Made by a program: the position numbers and the translations under genes
Assembly (NCBI GenBank): GCA_037074765.1
Contig: JBAMDO010000002.1
Location: forward strand, 372,001-436,000
Source: Mansonella perstans
Lineage: Eukaryota > Nematoda > Chromadorea > Rhabditida > Onchocercidae
DNA: 64,000 bases
Reading direction: 5' to 3'
Part shown: positions 26,155 through 36,898 of the stretch, one piece after another
Numbering within the stretch: position 1 is the first letter of the stretch
Layout of the letters: each line of letters starts with the position of its first letter
The notes under the pieces: model-generated
Databases searched by the model: none
What the model saw: the letters and a program-made list of their open reading frames with translations, nothing else
Told to the model about the DNA's origin: nothing

Positions 26155-27002
26155 TATTATTGCGCAAATTATGTGCATATTTATTTGATATTACATCTGC
26201 AACGTTGAAATTCCCTAAAATCTGCTGTCAATATTTGAAAAATTTAATATTTTTGCAGCTTTCGGAACAAAAACGTCTGCTAAGGTAAATTAAATGATAC
26301 AAATGCATTCACTGAAATGAAAAAATAATACTTTTAACTGTAAATTATTTTCCGCAAAATAATATGTCCTGGAGCTAAAACTGTCGAAAAGCTTAAAAAA
26401 TGATACTTTTATTGGATTGGAAGTTTGGTAACAGGTAGCTGGCTGGGATGTAGTTATTCACTCCGATGGTCGTTCGGCGCTGAATGAATGGAGGAGTTGG
26501 ATAGAGAAGTGATGAATCGTCCGGATACGTTGCATTTGGAAGTAAAACTGACTCTTATGGTTCACTCCATACCCTTTACAGAAATATTAATATTTATATA
26601 ATAACAAAGAATTTGAACTTTAAAGTTATACAAATATGTACAATATGGTCTCAGACGATTTCTGGCTATTAAGTAAATGACTGTACTTTCATGAATATAT
26701 AAAAGAATCACATATTGGTAGGTTAGAAGTATGAGTGTAATGTTATAATAGATGCTTTGTCTACTACCGCAAGTGTCGCGATTTTGACAATGAGATGACA
26801 GAAAAGGAAGAGTCACAATCTATAAAAGGGGTTTGTCCATTACCGTATGATTTGAACTTTAAAAAAAAATTGAAGCTTTACCATTCATTACATGCTACAC
26901 AATTATAATCAATACATTGGAAATATTATACAAGTCATTCAATTAAAACACTGAATGAAAAATTTGCTTTGGTTTTTTTCGACATTTCCGACGGGTAAAT
27001 TA
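26155..27002. other. repeat-poor non-coding stretch, unidentified
   Basis: AT-rich. A somewhat less AT-rich part at about 26420-26580 reads WDVVIHSDGRSALNEWRSWIEK or, in another frame, ELDREVMNRPDTLHLEVKL; these look protein-like but have stops close by and were not identified. It could be a gene or element remnant. Confidence 0.35.
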
Positions 27003-27640
27003 ATTCCTATACGAAGTGAATTTCTTGGTTTAGCATGGTTGAATGCAATTCACCGGATTTGTTGTTTTCTGATTCCTAGTTTGCGAAGATATAGGCATCA
27101 TTTATAAAGACAGGCTCAAACACATGAATTTTCGAAAACAAAATAATAAGCCAGATTATGACAGCATTTCCATATATCATATGATTGACAATTTTGGTAG
27201 TAAACACTTTAGAACTTTAAAAAACAAAATAATAAATCATTATGTAATATTCTGCAATTAATCATGGCTCTTAGGAATAACTACAACATAATATGATCGG
27301 CTTGTGCCAAACGTTTCACAGTTTTTACAATTACACCGGTTTTTTCCGATGGTTGATTCATTAACTTTAGCTCAGTATTAGTCAATTGTACACGCAGCAT
27401 GAACGGCGAAATGATAATGAAGAATCAAAATGACGTTTTGACCGCACTCTTACATTTTATTGATACCTCTCAATTGTGTGGAATTGAGAATAAGAGCAAT
27501 GAAGAGTCGGAACTTTAGCTCAGTATTAGTCAATCCTATACGAAGTGAATTTCTTGGTTTAGCATGGTTGAATGCAATTCACCAGGTTTGTTGTTTTACT
27601 GCACTCCTAGTACGTGAAGATATAAATAGGTTCGTCCTGC
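27003..27640. repeat. nested direct repeats at the 3' end of a BEL/Pao remnant
   Basis: 27003-27115 and 27533-27640 share about 60 nearly identical bases (tcctatacgaagtgaatttc onward, through aatgcaattcacc) and weaker similarity beyond. Between them, 27400-27511 matches 24727-24840, and the phrase actttagctcagtattagtc occurs on both sides of it (about 27364 and 27513). The second copy overlaps the end of the minus-strand pol remnant, so these are probably duplicated element ends. Confidence 0.65.
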
Positions 27641-28530
27641 AGTATAGTTTCTCAGCTATTGTTGATTCGATCTCTGGATTTTTTTCATCATTCACTTCTA
27701 AAGAACACAATAAATTCACTGGTCTGATGATAAGTTTCCCATGGAATAAATCCAGTACGGCGCTTCTTTTATCCTTACATCCTTGCTTTATTTTTGCTAA
27801 CTTCCATACACTTCGAGGAATCCCTCATTCATAGACCAAAACAATTTCTCATGTGGCATTCTTATGTTCACAAATTTTTGAGCAATATATTCTCTCTGCG
27901 TTCGTAAGATACTCTTTTCTGCACAATTCCCAGAACATATTGAGAGCTTTAAAGGATTTAACCAATATTTGGTAAGCTTTTCTGGAATTTGGCTCTGTAG
28001 AATAAATTCGTCTTGGGTTTTTTCATCAGTGATAGGTAAGCTGGTAAGGCATATGAAATGGCGATATAAAATCCATGGGATATACAATTATGAAAGTGAC
28101 AGAGGTTAATGGTCTATGTATTGAGAATGCTTTTTACTTCCTTCAGCTATCAATATTATTAATTATTTCTTTCACAGTAGTTTTCTTCCAATTGCTCGTT
28201 TCATTGCTTCCTTCATTAATCTAATCAATCTTTCGCTTACTTCGCCACCCCAGGGGGATCTCGGTATTATGTTTTTTCAAATCATTGCTCTTCTAGCTAA
28301 AAAGTTTGCTAGCTTTTCATTATATTCTTCAATACTTTTGAAAATCAATTGAAATTAATTAGCGTTATAGTTTAAAATTTACTCAGCTTGGCCGCATCTA
28401 GTTATAAATCTCCACAGAACATATAAAAAACATTCGACAGGTAAGTTCTCTACCAATTCCAAGTGATAATGCCTTGCTGGTGAAACATTTAAATAGAACT
28501 ACACTACCCATCTTTTAATTACAGCCCTAT
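27590..28530 (-). mobile_element. BEL/Pao LTR retrotransposon remnant (integrase end of pol)
   Basis: Read on the minus strand from 28530 downward, several frames carry consecutive pieces of a Pao-type integrase: HLELVENLPVECFLYVLW, then IEEYNEKLANFLARR, NIIPRSPWGG and ERLIRLMKEAMKRAIGRK, then PEKLTKYWLNPLK, and the terminal WKLAKIKQGCKDK and IIRPVNLLCSLEV parts typical of the pol C-terminus. Order and spacing match the family. Several stops (for example after GRKLL) and frame changes interrupt it, so it is non-functional. Upstream reverse transcriptase and protease parts were not found; intact LTRs were not identified. Confidence 0.85.
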
Positions 28531-29950
28531 CAATCTCAACAGAAAGAGGGCTGAAATATTTAAAATCATTAGTTAATTATCATTACAATCATCAATACTT
28601 ATCGTTATCATTGCTTAAAGAAGCTGTTTTTAGTTTCAACAAATAATAGGGAAAAAATTCATTATAAATGAGATTACAGCAGATTGCTGAAAAATGGATA
28701 AAAAAGTGTACGAATTTTTTTCATAAACTTTTCAATATTAAGGAAATTACTAAAAAATTTAAAGGAGCAATAATTAATAAGGTGGAGAATAGGACGATAG
28801 AATTGAGAAAAGATGGTCGTTACAATAATGGATATGAAAAATTACGGTTGAAAATTGTTGGATTGAATGGTAATGATAAGATTAAATATGAATTAGAATA
28901 ACGAACTATCAAAAAATTAGCCAAAACAAATTAACGTATCACTGAAAAAATTTTAAACAAATTCGTAAGAAAAGTAAAGTGTATATCAAAAAAGGGAAAA
29001 GGAAATTGAAAAATTAACAAATAAAGTGTATGGCAAGTCTAAACAGAGTCGTTAATTAATTATCGTTACAATTATCAGTGGTTTATCATTACTACTGCTT
29101 ATCATTATTATTATTAGTAAACATGTGTTTAAATCTTAACATTATAATTATTAAATGAGATTTCCATCAGAAAAAAAAAAACAATGGTTCAGATTTTAAT
29201 TAACTATGAACAAAATAAGAAGTAAAAAAAGAAATATTGGTGGGTTATAGGAAAACCTCAAAAAATAATGGAAAAAAGTAGTATAAATGAAAGCGAAGAG
29301 CAAATCATTCTTCATGTGTTTTAGAATGCAACTTAAGCTAAGTTACTGGAAATATGAAATTGTTATAAGTTAAATATTACTGAAATATTACTGATTATTC
29401 AAATATTATTATGATTAAAGTTTGAAACAAAATGATTGAAGATGATGAAATGTAACGGAAATTAAACAATACGAGATGATTATTTGAAGAGAGAAGAAAT
29501 TCGAAATAAAAAAAAGGGATTGAAAGATTTGGAATATTATAATACATGAGTGACAAAAATGATAAAATAATTCAACAAGAGGAAAATGCAAGGTATCAAT
29601 CAATAAGACTGAAGATGGACAAATAAGTAATCATATCAACTTTATAATTAACTATACACTCAACATTATAGTTGATATGCTGTTGCATCCCATCTACTCG
29701 ATAATAATTATATAAATATTTGATGAGAAAGATAATTTATTTCCGGAAATAGTCTATAGTCTACAAATAGTTATTATCCAACCATTTTTACTACAATAAT
29801 GAAAGGTGAATCATAACAATTTAGATCATTCGTACAATTGATTGTCAAGATTAATGATGTTTGTTTCTTATTGATTAAGATTCTTAGTAAGTAGAATAGT
29901 TTTAACTTTATGTATTATAGTATTATTTTTTTAATTGACTATTAATATTT
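28531..29950. other. gene-poor AT-rich stretch
   Basis: Contains a 77-codon Lys/Asn/Ile-rich frame at 28668-28901 with no similarity or splice context, and many aaaa/atta runs. The frame is most simply compositional. Nothing else was recognised. Confidence 0.5.
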
Positions 29951-30230
29951 AGTATTATCGGTTTGGGTCTATCTATTTGGATCTTTTTTTATTTTATTTT
30001 ATTGGTGGTTATTCCAATTGAATTATTTTTTGCTTTTTTACAAAGTTATATTTTTTTAACTTTAGTTTATATATTTTTGTTAAATACGGTTTAAATTATG
30101 TTTTTGTATTATAATAGAAGTTTAGAATTATGTTTTGATGAGACAATGGTTATTTTAATTTTTTTTTTGGCTTTTTTGTATTAATTTTGGTATTTTTATT
30201 TTCCAACAAAAGCTTTAGAAGCTATTCGAT
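29951..30230 (+). other. probable nuclear insertion of mitochondrial DNA (NUMT) with ATP6 3' end
   Basis: 29951-30094 reads without interruption as the C-terminal 47 residues of ATP synthase subunit a (ATP6), including IPIELFFAFLQSYIF and TLVYIFLLN, followed by a TAA. The whole block is strongly T-rich with few C on this strand, unlike neighbouring nuclear DNA and like the coding strand of nematode mtDNA. A second T-rich frame starts at 30098 (MFLYYN, with AGA next, serine in the invertebrate mitochondrial code) and runs to about 30181; it was not assigned. The insert edges are unclear, with the right end perhaps near 30230. It could instead be a chance hydrophobic frame, but the conserved ATP6 terminal helix argues against that. 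Confidence 0.65.
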
Positions 30231-30887
30231 TTTTATAATTCGCCTAGAACAAAAAACACATCCTACTAATCCGGAAATAGGAAAAACTGATGTGACCGGA
30301 TACATCGTAATACCGGATAAATCGACATGCAGTATATAGAACCGTATTGAATACTGTGCAAGTATCACAACTGGAATGTTCGTATGCAACGGGCCGTCTT
30401 ATGGCACTATGAAAATTTAAGCCTTGGAAGAATTTTCGATTGGATTTCTAGAGTAAATCAAGAGTTATCAGAATAATCGGGTGATATTTGAGGTGTAATT
30501 ATTCGAGTTCTTAGAATTAGGCTGGCATTTAAATAGTTCCTCGTATCACTGGAATAACTGGAGTGTATTTGAGTGATACGATGAGGCAATGATAAGCAGG
30601 ATATAGTTCAGTATCATATAAGATTTATCATTTGAAAATGTCATTTATCAACCGATTTTTCAAAATATTCCTTAGTACAATATTTGATTGCAATATATTC
30701 TAGCATTTTCATCCAAAGATGGATGTTTAGGAAAACAAGAAAAAGTTATTAGATCTCAATTATGTATCAAAAATGAAGCGATTAATTTTATTCGGAATAA
30801 AATGTTTAGTACAATATTACAGTTTATTATTTTTGCTACTATTACAAGATTTTTGGAGTTTCCAAATTTCAAATTGAAGAAAAAACA
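30231..30887. other. unidentified stretch upstream of BUD31
   Basis: About 650 bases, less AT-rich at 30240-30500, with no recognisable coding frame. The last part is the presumed BUD31 promoter or outron. Acceptor-like AG sites at about 30848 and 30880 could receive a spliced leader. Confidence 0.4.
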
Positions 30888-32041
30888 ATGTCTGTTGCGA
30901 ACCGTTTACGACGAATGCACAAGCAACCACCAGAAGGATGGGATTTAATTGAGCCGACATTAGATGAATTCGAAGCGAAAATGCGTGAAGCTGAAACAGA
31001 TCCTCATGAAGGAAAACGTAAAACAGAAACTCTTTGGCCAATTTTTAAGGTTAACATTTGATTTCTTTTTTTTTTCAAGGAAGGAAGATTAAATAATGTG
31101 ATGCACTTAGTCATTGCTTATATAATGGTGTGCAGATTAGATTGACATCCATGTGATGAGGAGAACAAAGTTACGAATATTTGTTTCTTGGTCTTTTTCC
31201 AGATACATCATCAGCGATCTAGGTATATTTATGATTTATACTACAAACGCCAAGTAATCAGCAAAGAATTATATCAGTTTTGTTTGGATACCAAATTAGC
31301 GGATGAGAAATTGATAGCAAAATGGAAGAAACAAGGATATGAGAATTTATGTTGTTTACGATGTATTCAAACGAGGGATACTAATTTTGGCACCAATTGT
31401 ATATGTCGTGTACCGAAGAGTAAATTAGATGTGGTTAGTTTTTTACCTTATCATTTTCTCCAGTAGAGTTTCTCTTTCAGATCTCTTTAAAAATACGGAA
31501 AAAAAACAGCAGCACCAATCAATTTGGTTACAGACTGAATCGTATATGTACGTATAAAATGGTATTTATGTTTATGTAGTTTTAATAATTCCATTTTACA
31601 AATAGATTAAAAATGGTTTAAAAAATATTGAGTAGTTTGCTCTTCGGTTTCCGAAACTGAAGTTTGGAAGGAGGGAAAGGTGAGAGGTAAAAGAAAGCAA
31701 TTGAATTATGAATTGATATATTCATATCGTTGTACTATTTTTGTATATTCCCACACTGCAGAATGTTAAATGAAGAATAGTACTCTGCCTGATTTTTTTG
31801 TTCAGGAATTGTGAAAATTTGTGAAGTGCAATATCATATAGTTGATAATTGGCAATTGTAACCACTGTGAAGACTTATTTCATTTTCATATAAATAATAA
31901 TTTTTGGGACTCAGGCTTGAGCATTAGTAGGTGAAAATTAAACGAAAGATATTAGAAAAAAAAAAGAAAATTAACCGGAATTATTTCCAGGGCCGCGTGG
32001 TAGAATGCGTTCATTGTGGATGTCGAGGGTGTTCAGGATGA
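30888..32041 (+). CDS. BUD31: BUD31/G10 splicing factor
   Basis: Component of the catalytic spliceosome, nuclear. Three exons, 30888-31049, 31203-31433 and 31991-32041, join in phase 0 and give 147 residues, the usual length. The start ATG at 30888 is followed by [20 protein letters not shown], matching the family N-terminus except for its first few residues. Near-invariant features: [56 protein letters not shown] and [17 protein letters not shown], then the [12 protein letters not shown] end. The Cys cluster from residue 104 to the C-terminus is the zinc cluster. A poly(A) signal AATAAA is at 32128-32133. Very secure call. Confidence 0.98.
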
Positions 32042-33118
32042 TTGAAAAGTTTGAAGTTCAGTTTTTCTTTCAATTTCATATATGTAAGTCGATGTTTTAA
32101 GTTGTTCTGTATAACATGTTTTAAGAAAATAAAGAGCTAATCGTTCCAGTCATTTTTATTGTGTGGAAGTGAAGTTATAAGTGAAAAAACTTTGTTTTGC
32201 AAATCAAAATAACTGAATAAGGTGTGGGACTGATTTGAATTAAATTTTTATTTAAAAAATTTAATAAAAAGACTTCAATTTGTTTAATACCATGATAATA
32301 TATTCCCGTGTTGGCAATGTTTTTTTTCCATAATTTGAATTTTTTTGTTGAAAACTTTTTCGAAAAAAGATTTCTGTTGGTTTTTTGTATCGGTTATATG
32401 AAAGCATAGCTATGATGAGGATATTTTATGAAAATAAATAAAATATTTGCAAAAGGTTTGGTTTAACACTATGGTAGTATATTTTACATGATGGTTCATT
32501 GGTCTTTTTATAATTTATAAAAGACACTAAAAAATGCCTCGAAATAAATAGCTGAATTTAAAAGTTGAAAAAGTGGAATATTTAAAAATTTAAAAAATAT
32601 TTTGAAGAAACTTTCCTTTTTTAAATGCCCTTTTTTCATTTAAATGGAATCGTTTATTATGCAGAATGACTTTGTTCTTCTGGAAAATTTATTTTTTACT
32701 AAGTTATATATAACTCAGCCTTGTATCTTCAAGAAAGCCAGAAATCCGTTTATGATATTAGTATCATATAAGATTTCTATCTGAATGCTGCTTGAAGTAA
32801 GTCGATTTGCTTCATTTGTTTTTCTCTATAATGAATAATCCTCTAATTTTTTTTTTGAAAGGAGGATTTCGTTAATTATAAGAATATAGCATATTTATCT
32901 CAAAATGAAATTTGGTTCCCATGTAATGATATATACATGCTTAAAAACTAATCTTTTTATCGAATCTTATTGATACAAAATAAGCTAAGAACACTTGTAA
33001 TAATAACATTAATTACAAAGCTAATAATAATATTAATTACAAAATGCTGCGATATATTAGCTCGATCAATCTTTTTCAGTTCATGGAAATTCATCAATAT
33101 TTGATAAAAAGATGAACA
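32042..33118. other. intergenic between convergent BUD31 and UQCR10
   Basis: About 1.1 kb of AT-rich DNA between two convergent 3' ends. It holds the BUD31 poly(A) signal at 32128; no further gene was recognised. Confidence 0.5.
32128..32133 (+). terminator. poly(A) signal of BUD31
   Basis: AATAAA 87 bases after the BUD31 stop codon, on the sense strand; the first good match downstream. Confidence 0.6.
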
Positions 33119-33561
33119 TTATCCCGTAAACGCCAAATCATCAACATATTTATCTTTAATATCTTTCCATAACTTTCCTTTGTTGTACTGAAAAGTAAAT
33201 TACATAGTTCTCAAACTGAACAGTGATAATAGCAAAGAGTAAAAGTGTCAACTAGATTATTCACAAAGATCCTGCCTATATTAAGTTGGGTAAAACTAAA
33301 AATCACTGAATAAAAGTGAACCACTATAAAGTGAAATATGGTGAATCACTATAATTGTAAATATATTTCGTATTACATTACGAAAATTCCATCACTACAT
33401 AAATAAAATGGGAAAAAAAAAAAAAACAATACCTCATTGAAGAGATAATCACCACCCTTATCAACAATTAAATCTATTGAAATTGCTCCAACAGTGAGTG
33501 TCAAGAAAAGAGTTGAAAAACGTCTGGTAACAAATCTGTATGCGTAACTACTGAAGAACAT
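33119..33561 (-). CDS. UQCR10: cytochrome bc1 complex subunit 9 (UQCR10)
   Basis: Small single-TM subunit of respiratory complex III in the mitochondrial inner membrane. Exon 1 is 33561-33433 and exon 2 is 33187-33119, joined in phase 0 (donor GAG|GTATTG, acceptor TTTTCAG), giving 65 residues against about 63 in human. The sequence starts MFFSSYAYRFVTRRFST, passes through the hydrophobic LFLTLTVGAISIDL helix, then DKGGDYLFNE, and ends with GKLWKDIKDKYVDD, all family hallmarks at the expected spacing. The ATG at 33561 was chosen because it gives the family length; two upstream ATGs in frame (33582 and 33576 or nearby) would add a few residues. The exon is missed by a simple frame scan because exon 2 is only 23 codons including the stop. 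Confidence 0.92.
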
Positions 33562-35215
33562 TATGTAATCCTTAAAATAAAACATTTGCAAATTATTCTG
33601 TAAAATTCAAGCCATAACAATTCACAGAGTACGAGAAGAAAAATCTGTTAATTATGGATATTAAAATACAAAAAGATAAAAGGATAAAAATATTTTCTGA
33701 TACTACTGTCGTTGGGAAGATAGACTACAGTAATGCTGCTGTAATTAGTATGAGAATGGATGACACAGAGAAAAAAAGGTAAGTTCAAAATTTAGAATTT
33801 AGACTATGGAGAAAAAAAGAGTGATAGTTGTTTAGGTAGTTAACGAAATTTAGTGTGCTACGAAAGAATGCTACACAAAATCCAACAATCGTTGAAATAG
33901 AATGGTAAAAGAGTTGCAGAGGAAACACATTCTATGACATGTATTTAGAAAGTATACCATAAATTTTTTGCTCTTATTATAAATTATGTTATAAATTCTG
34001 AAAAATTATCTCAATAAATATGTAACATGCTAAGCTAATACCGTAATAATTCACTGAAAGCGTTCCAGGTGAGATTCTGACTATTTCATTGATTTTTTTT
34101 TTTAATTCTACAAAATAGCCCAATAAATCTAAATAAGCTAACAGTACATTTTGTTTATCCAATAACAGCTTAGCATGCATTCATTCATTCATATTGCATT
34201 TTGTTATTCGCAATCCTAAATATAAGCAAAAAATCACCGAGAAATTTTCCATAAAGAATATAAGATACTGTAACATATAGTAGTAAATAAAGGACATTCT
34301 AATTTTTTTCTCAATACAGTACTTGATAATCCCAATGTATCACTTTCCCGGAACACAAAACAATCACATGTACGTGCGTCAACAAATGCAATTTCATGCT
34401 CAAAAACAACAGCAGAAACTTATGATTTCCAAAAAAAAGAAACAAATCCAACCAAAAATAAAGCATTCCAGAAACAGAAAAACAGAAACCAGAATTCAAC
34501 CCGGATTCCGGTTGTTGAACAACGAAAACAGCGAAACTCAACAACATTTTCACTAGCACACACCAAAATCAATAGTCATAACATGGGATGATACTTGATT
34601 TAATGGGCCATTTTTGGCCCATGAAATACTGACACTTTGGACACTTTGGGAATATTGAAGAAGTGACTCGTATAGGGTTAAGTTTTCTGAAGGAGCGTGG
34701 GTAGGGGTCGTAGTATTGATTAAAAATTGTTTTAGGTGGTGATATTTCATATTAATAACAGTGTAAAATTGTAGAAAGTAATCAATAACGTGTAGTAACT
34801 TTAAATCGTTAAGTTATAACTTTGATAGCTTTTTATTAAATTATTTGAGTTTTTTTAATTTTTTTTTGCAAATTTGGAAGTATTTTGATGTTACTTTTAC
34901 GGAAGAAAGTTTTGCTTTGTTCATAATGATTACTTGTTTGTATTAGAAAATTTGAAAATAGCATTATCTGACAATAGGAAATATATTATTGAATGATATA
35001 ATAATAGGTTTGGGCTTATAGTCTTTGTAAGCACATTTTTGTATGTTTTATGTTTTTTTGACAATATATATTATTCTTATTTTAGTTATGGGTAATTTAT
35101 TTATATTCAGTTATTTATATACTTGTACGAATGAGGAATTAATCATCTACAGTTAGAAGTTTCATTTGAAAATGAAGTTATTTAATAAGGAATGTGCGGG
35201 TAATTGATATTTCAG
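33562..35215. other. intergenic, UQCR10 to rpl-21
   Basis: Divergent promoters are expected here. Overlapping open frames at 34311-34559 on both strands, including a Gln/Lys-rich plus-strand frame at 34323-34556, and a minus frame at 34553-34750, show no similarity to families I know. One of them may be a small lineage-specific exon; none is supported enough to call. Confidence 0.4.
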
Positions 35216-35225
35216 GACAGGGAAA
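35204..35225 (+). promoter_or_regulatory. likely spliced-leader trans-splice acceptor of rpl-21
   Basis: The sequence ttgatatttcag ends at 35215, ten bases before the rpl-21 ATG, with no upstream coding exon. This is the usual place for SL addition in nematode ribosomal protein genes. An ordinary 5' UTR intron is the alternative. Confidence 0.55.
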
Positions 35226-36335
35226 ATGGTGAACCCAAAAGGTATTCGACGTGGTACGCGATATATGTTCGCTAGAGACTTTAGAAAACATGGAATTGAA
35301 CCACTGTCGACATTTTATCGAACTTACAAACGTGGTGACATCGTTGACATTAAAGGAAATGGTGCCTTTCAGAAGGGTATGCCTTTCAAAGCATATCATG
35401 GACGAACCGGACGTGTTTTTAACGTCACCAAACACGCTGTGGGAGTTTTGGTTAACAAACGTGTAAGGTTAGTTTCTGTGTTTCCATCTAATTTCAATAC
35501 AACCTTTGTTTTTTCTTAGATATTCACTTCAGTTGCAAAATCTATCAGAAATATTTTCATGCCATGATTTTTTTCCTGCTGCATTAAGCTCTTTCTTACT
35601 TTCCCCCTTTTTTCCACTAAACTCCTGGATTTCATGGACAGAAGTCATCAACGACAATCGTGTCCAAATAGAGTTGATTTACGTTGAAGGGTTAGTGGAC
35701 ATTGTCAATTTTGAAGGAATATAGCGCATTTCTTCCAGTTCTCTGTTGAAAAATTCAAGTTTCTTTCAGGAACCGCATTTTGCAAAAGCGCGTCAACGTC
35801 CGTATTGAACATGTGAGACCGTCGAAATGTCGTCAGGATTTCTTGAACCGAGTAAAAGAAAATGAGCGAAAGAAGAAGCTTGCACGAGAAACTGGTCAAA
35901 TGGTACCTATCAAGAGAATGGTTTGTGATTTTCATTTTTTCTTAATTTCAAATTTAAGTGCGAATTTGGTATAACAGGTGATTCTAGTGAAACGTTTGTT
36001 AGAAAAAAGCGAAAAATACCTGGTCATAAGATTATTAATAGACATATAAGAATGCGTTGTTTTGCCATTTTTTTTTCTTTTCATCTATTCTGCATTGAAA
36101 ATTTTCATATTGAATAAAGCTGTAATTTTGCAAGTTCTTGTGGTTTTGTTCCATAGTAGTATCGGTTTTAATTATTCTGTTAAGTGTTTTCATCTTTTTT
36201 TTTGTTATTTTTATTCAGACAAATGTTAAATTTGATTGATTTCAGCCAAAGCAACCGAGGAAGGCTCATTTGGTGAAGACGCGTTCCAATAAGCCTCAAA
36301 TGCTTGCTCCAGTTAGATTTGAAATAATTGCTTGA
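35226..36335 (+). CDS. rpl-21: 60S ribosomal protein L21 (eL21)
   Basis: Structural protein of the large cytosolic ribosomal subunit. Exons 35226-35467, 35770-35920 and 36246-36335 join in phase (2, 0) and encode 160 residues, equal to the family length. The N-terminus [20 protein letters not shown], then [20 protein letters not shown], the [17 protein letters not shown] block, [27 protein letters not shown] and the final VRFEIIA are all diagnostic. A spliced-leader-like acceptor lies ten bases before the ATG. A poly(A) signal is at 36375-36380. prp-3 follows on the same strand after about 560 bases. Confidence 0.98.
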
Positions 36336-36898
36336 AGAATCTCATCATTTCATTATTTGTTATAATGGCATTGAAATAAAAATTTCTGTTATCTTTTCCT
36401 TCTTTTATCGCAAGCATTGCAAGTTCTTTGCGTAGCAATTCGCGCTCGTATTCCTATAATCACGAATCTAAATTTAAAATTTCGATTTCAAATACGAGCA
36501 TGAATAATGAGGAAGCAAAGGTAAGAAATCTATATCGGAGCAAAATTAATTTCAGATCATTTCTGGATTTTCATTTTTTGTTTCATTCATGCAAACTGCA
36601 ATATCACATACTTTTTACAAGGAGTTAGGTTTGGTGAGGTTTGCTCTACGAAATGGCAATGGAAGTTTAAAAGGCTAATTCTACAGCAAGAAATTGCCAA
36701 ATAATTTCGTTAATGGTGTAATACGCTTTTACCTCCTGTAAATTTATTATCATTTTCTGAATAATTGCTGATCATTGCTACCCTTACTACTTTTCGTAAC
36801 TTCCCATCATACGCTATTTGTTAAAAAAAAAATATGGAATTTCTTTTTTCACAAATAATTTAATGTTGAATCAGTTTTCAAAGCTGAAAAATACAACA
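36336..36898 (+). other. rpl-21/prp-3 intercistronic region with a possible extra prp-3 first exon
   Basis: Contains the rpl-21 poly(A) signal (36375-36380). At 36509 an ATG begins MNNEEAK followed by a good donor (AAG|GTAAGA at about 36530). Joined to the acceptor at 36874, it would extend prp-3 in frame through FSKLKNTT to its first ATG. Whether this is a real alternative first exon or the acceptor at 36874 takes a spliced leader cannot be decided from the sequence. Confidence 0.4.
36375..36380 (+). terminator. poly(A) signal of rpl-21
   Basis: AATAAA 40 bases after the rpl-21 stop, the usual short 3' UTR of a ribosomal protein gene. It precedes the prp-3 start by about 520 bases. Confidence 0.65.

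Noticed and set aside
28668..28901. 77-codon Lys/Ile/Asn-rich frame
   Set aside because: Composition is explained by AT-rich DNA; no conserved motif, acceptor or donor supports it.
34311..34750. Overlapping frames on both strands
   Set aside because: Mutually overlapping, no recognised domain, no way to choose a strand; mentioned only as unexplained spacer.
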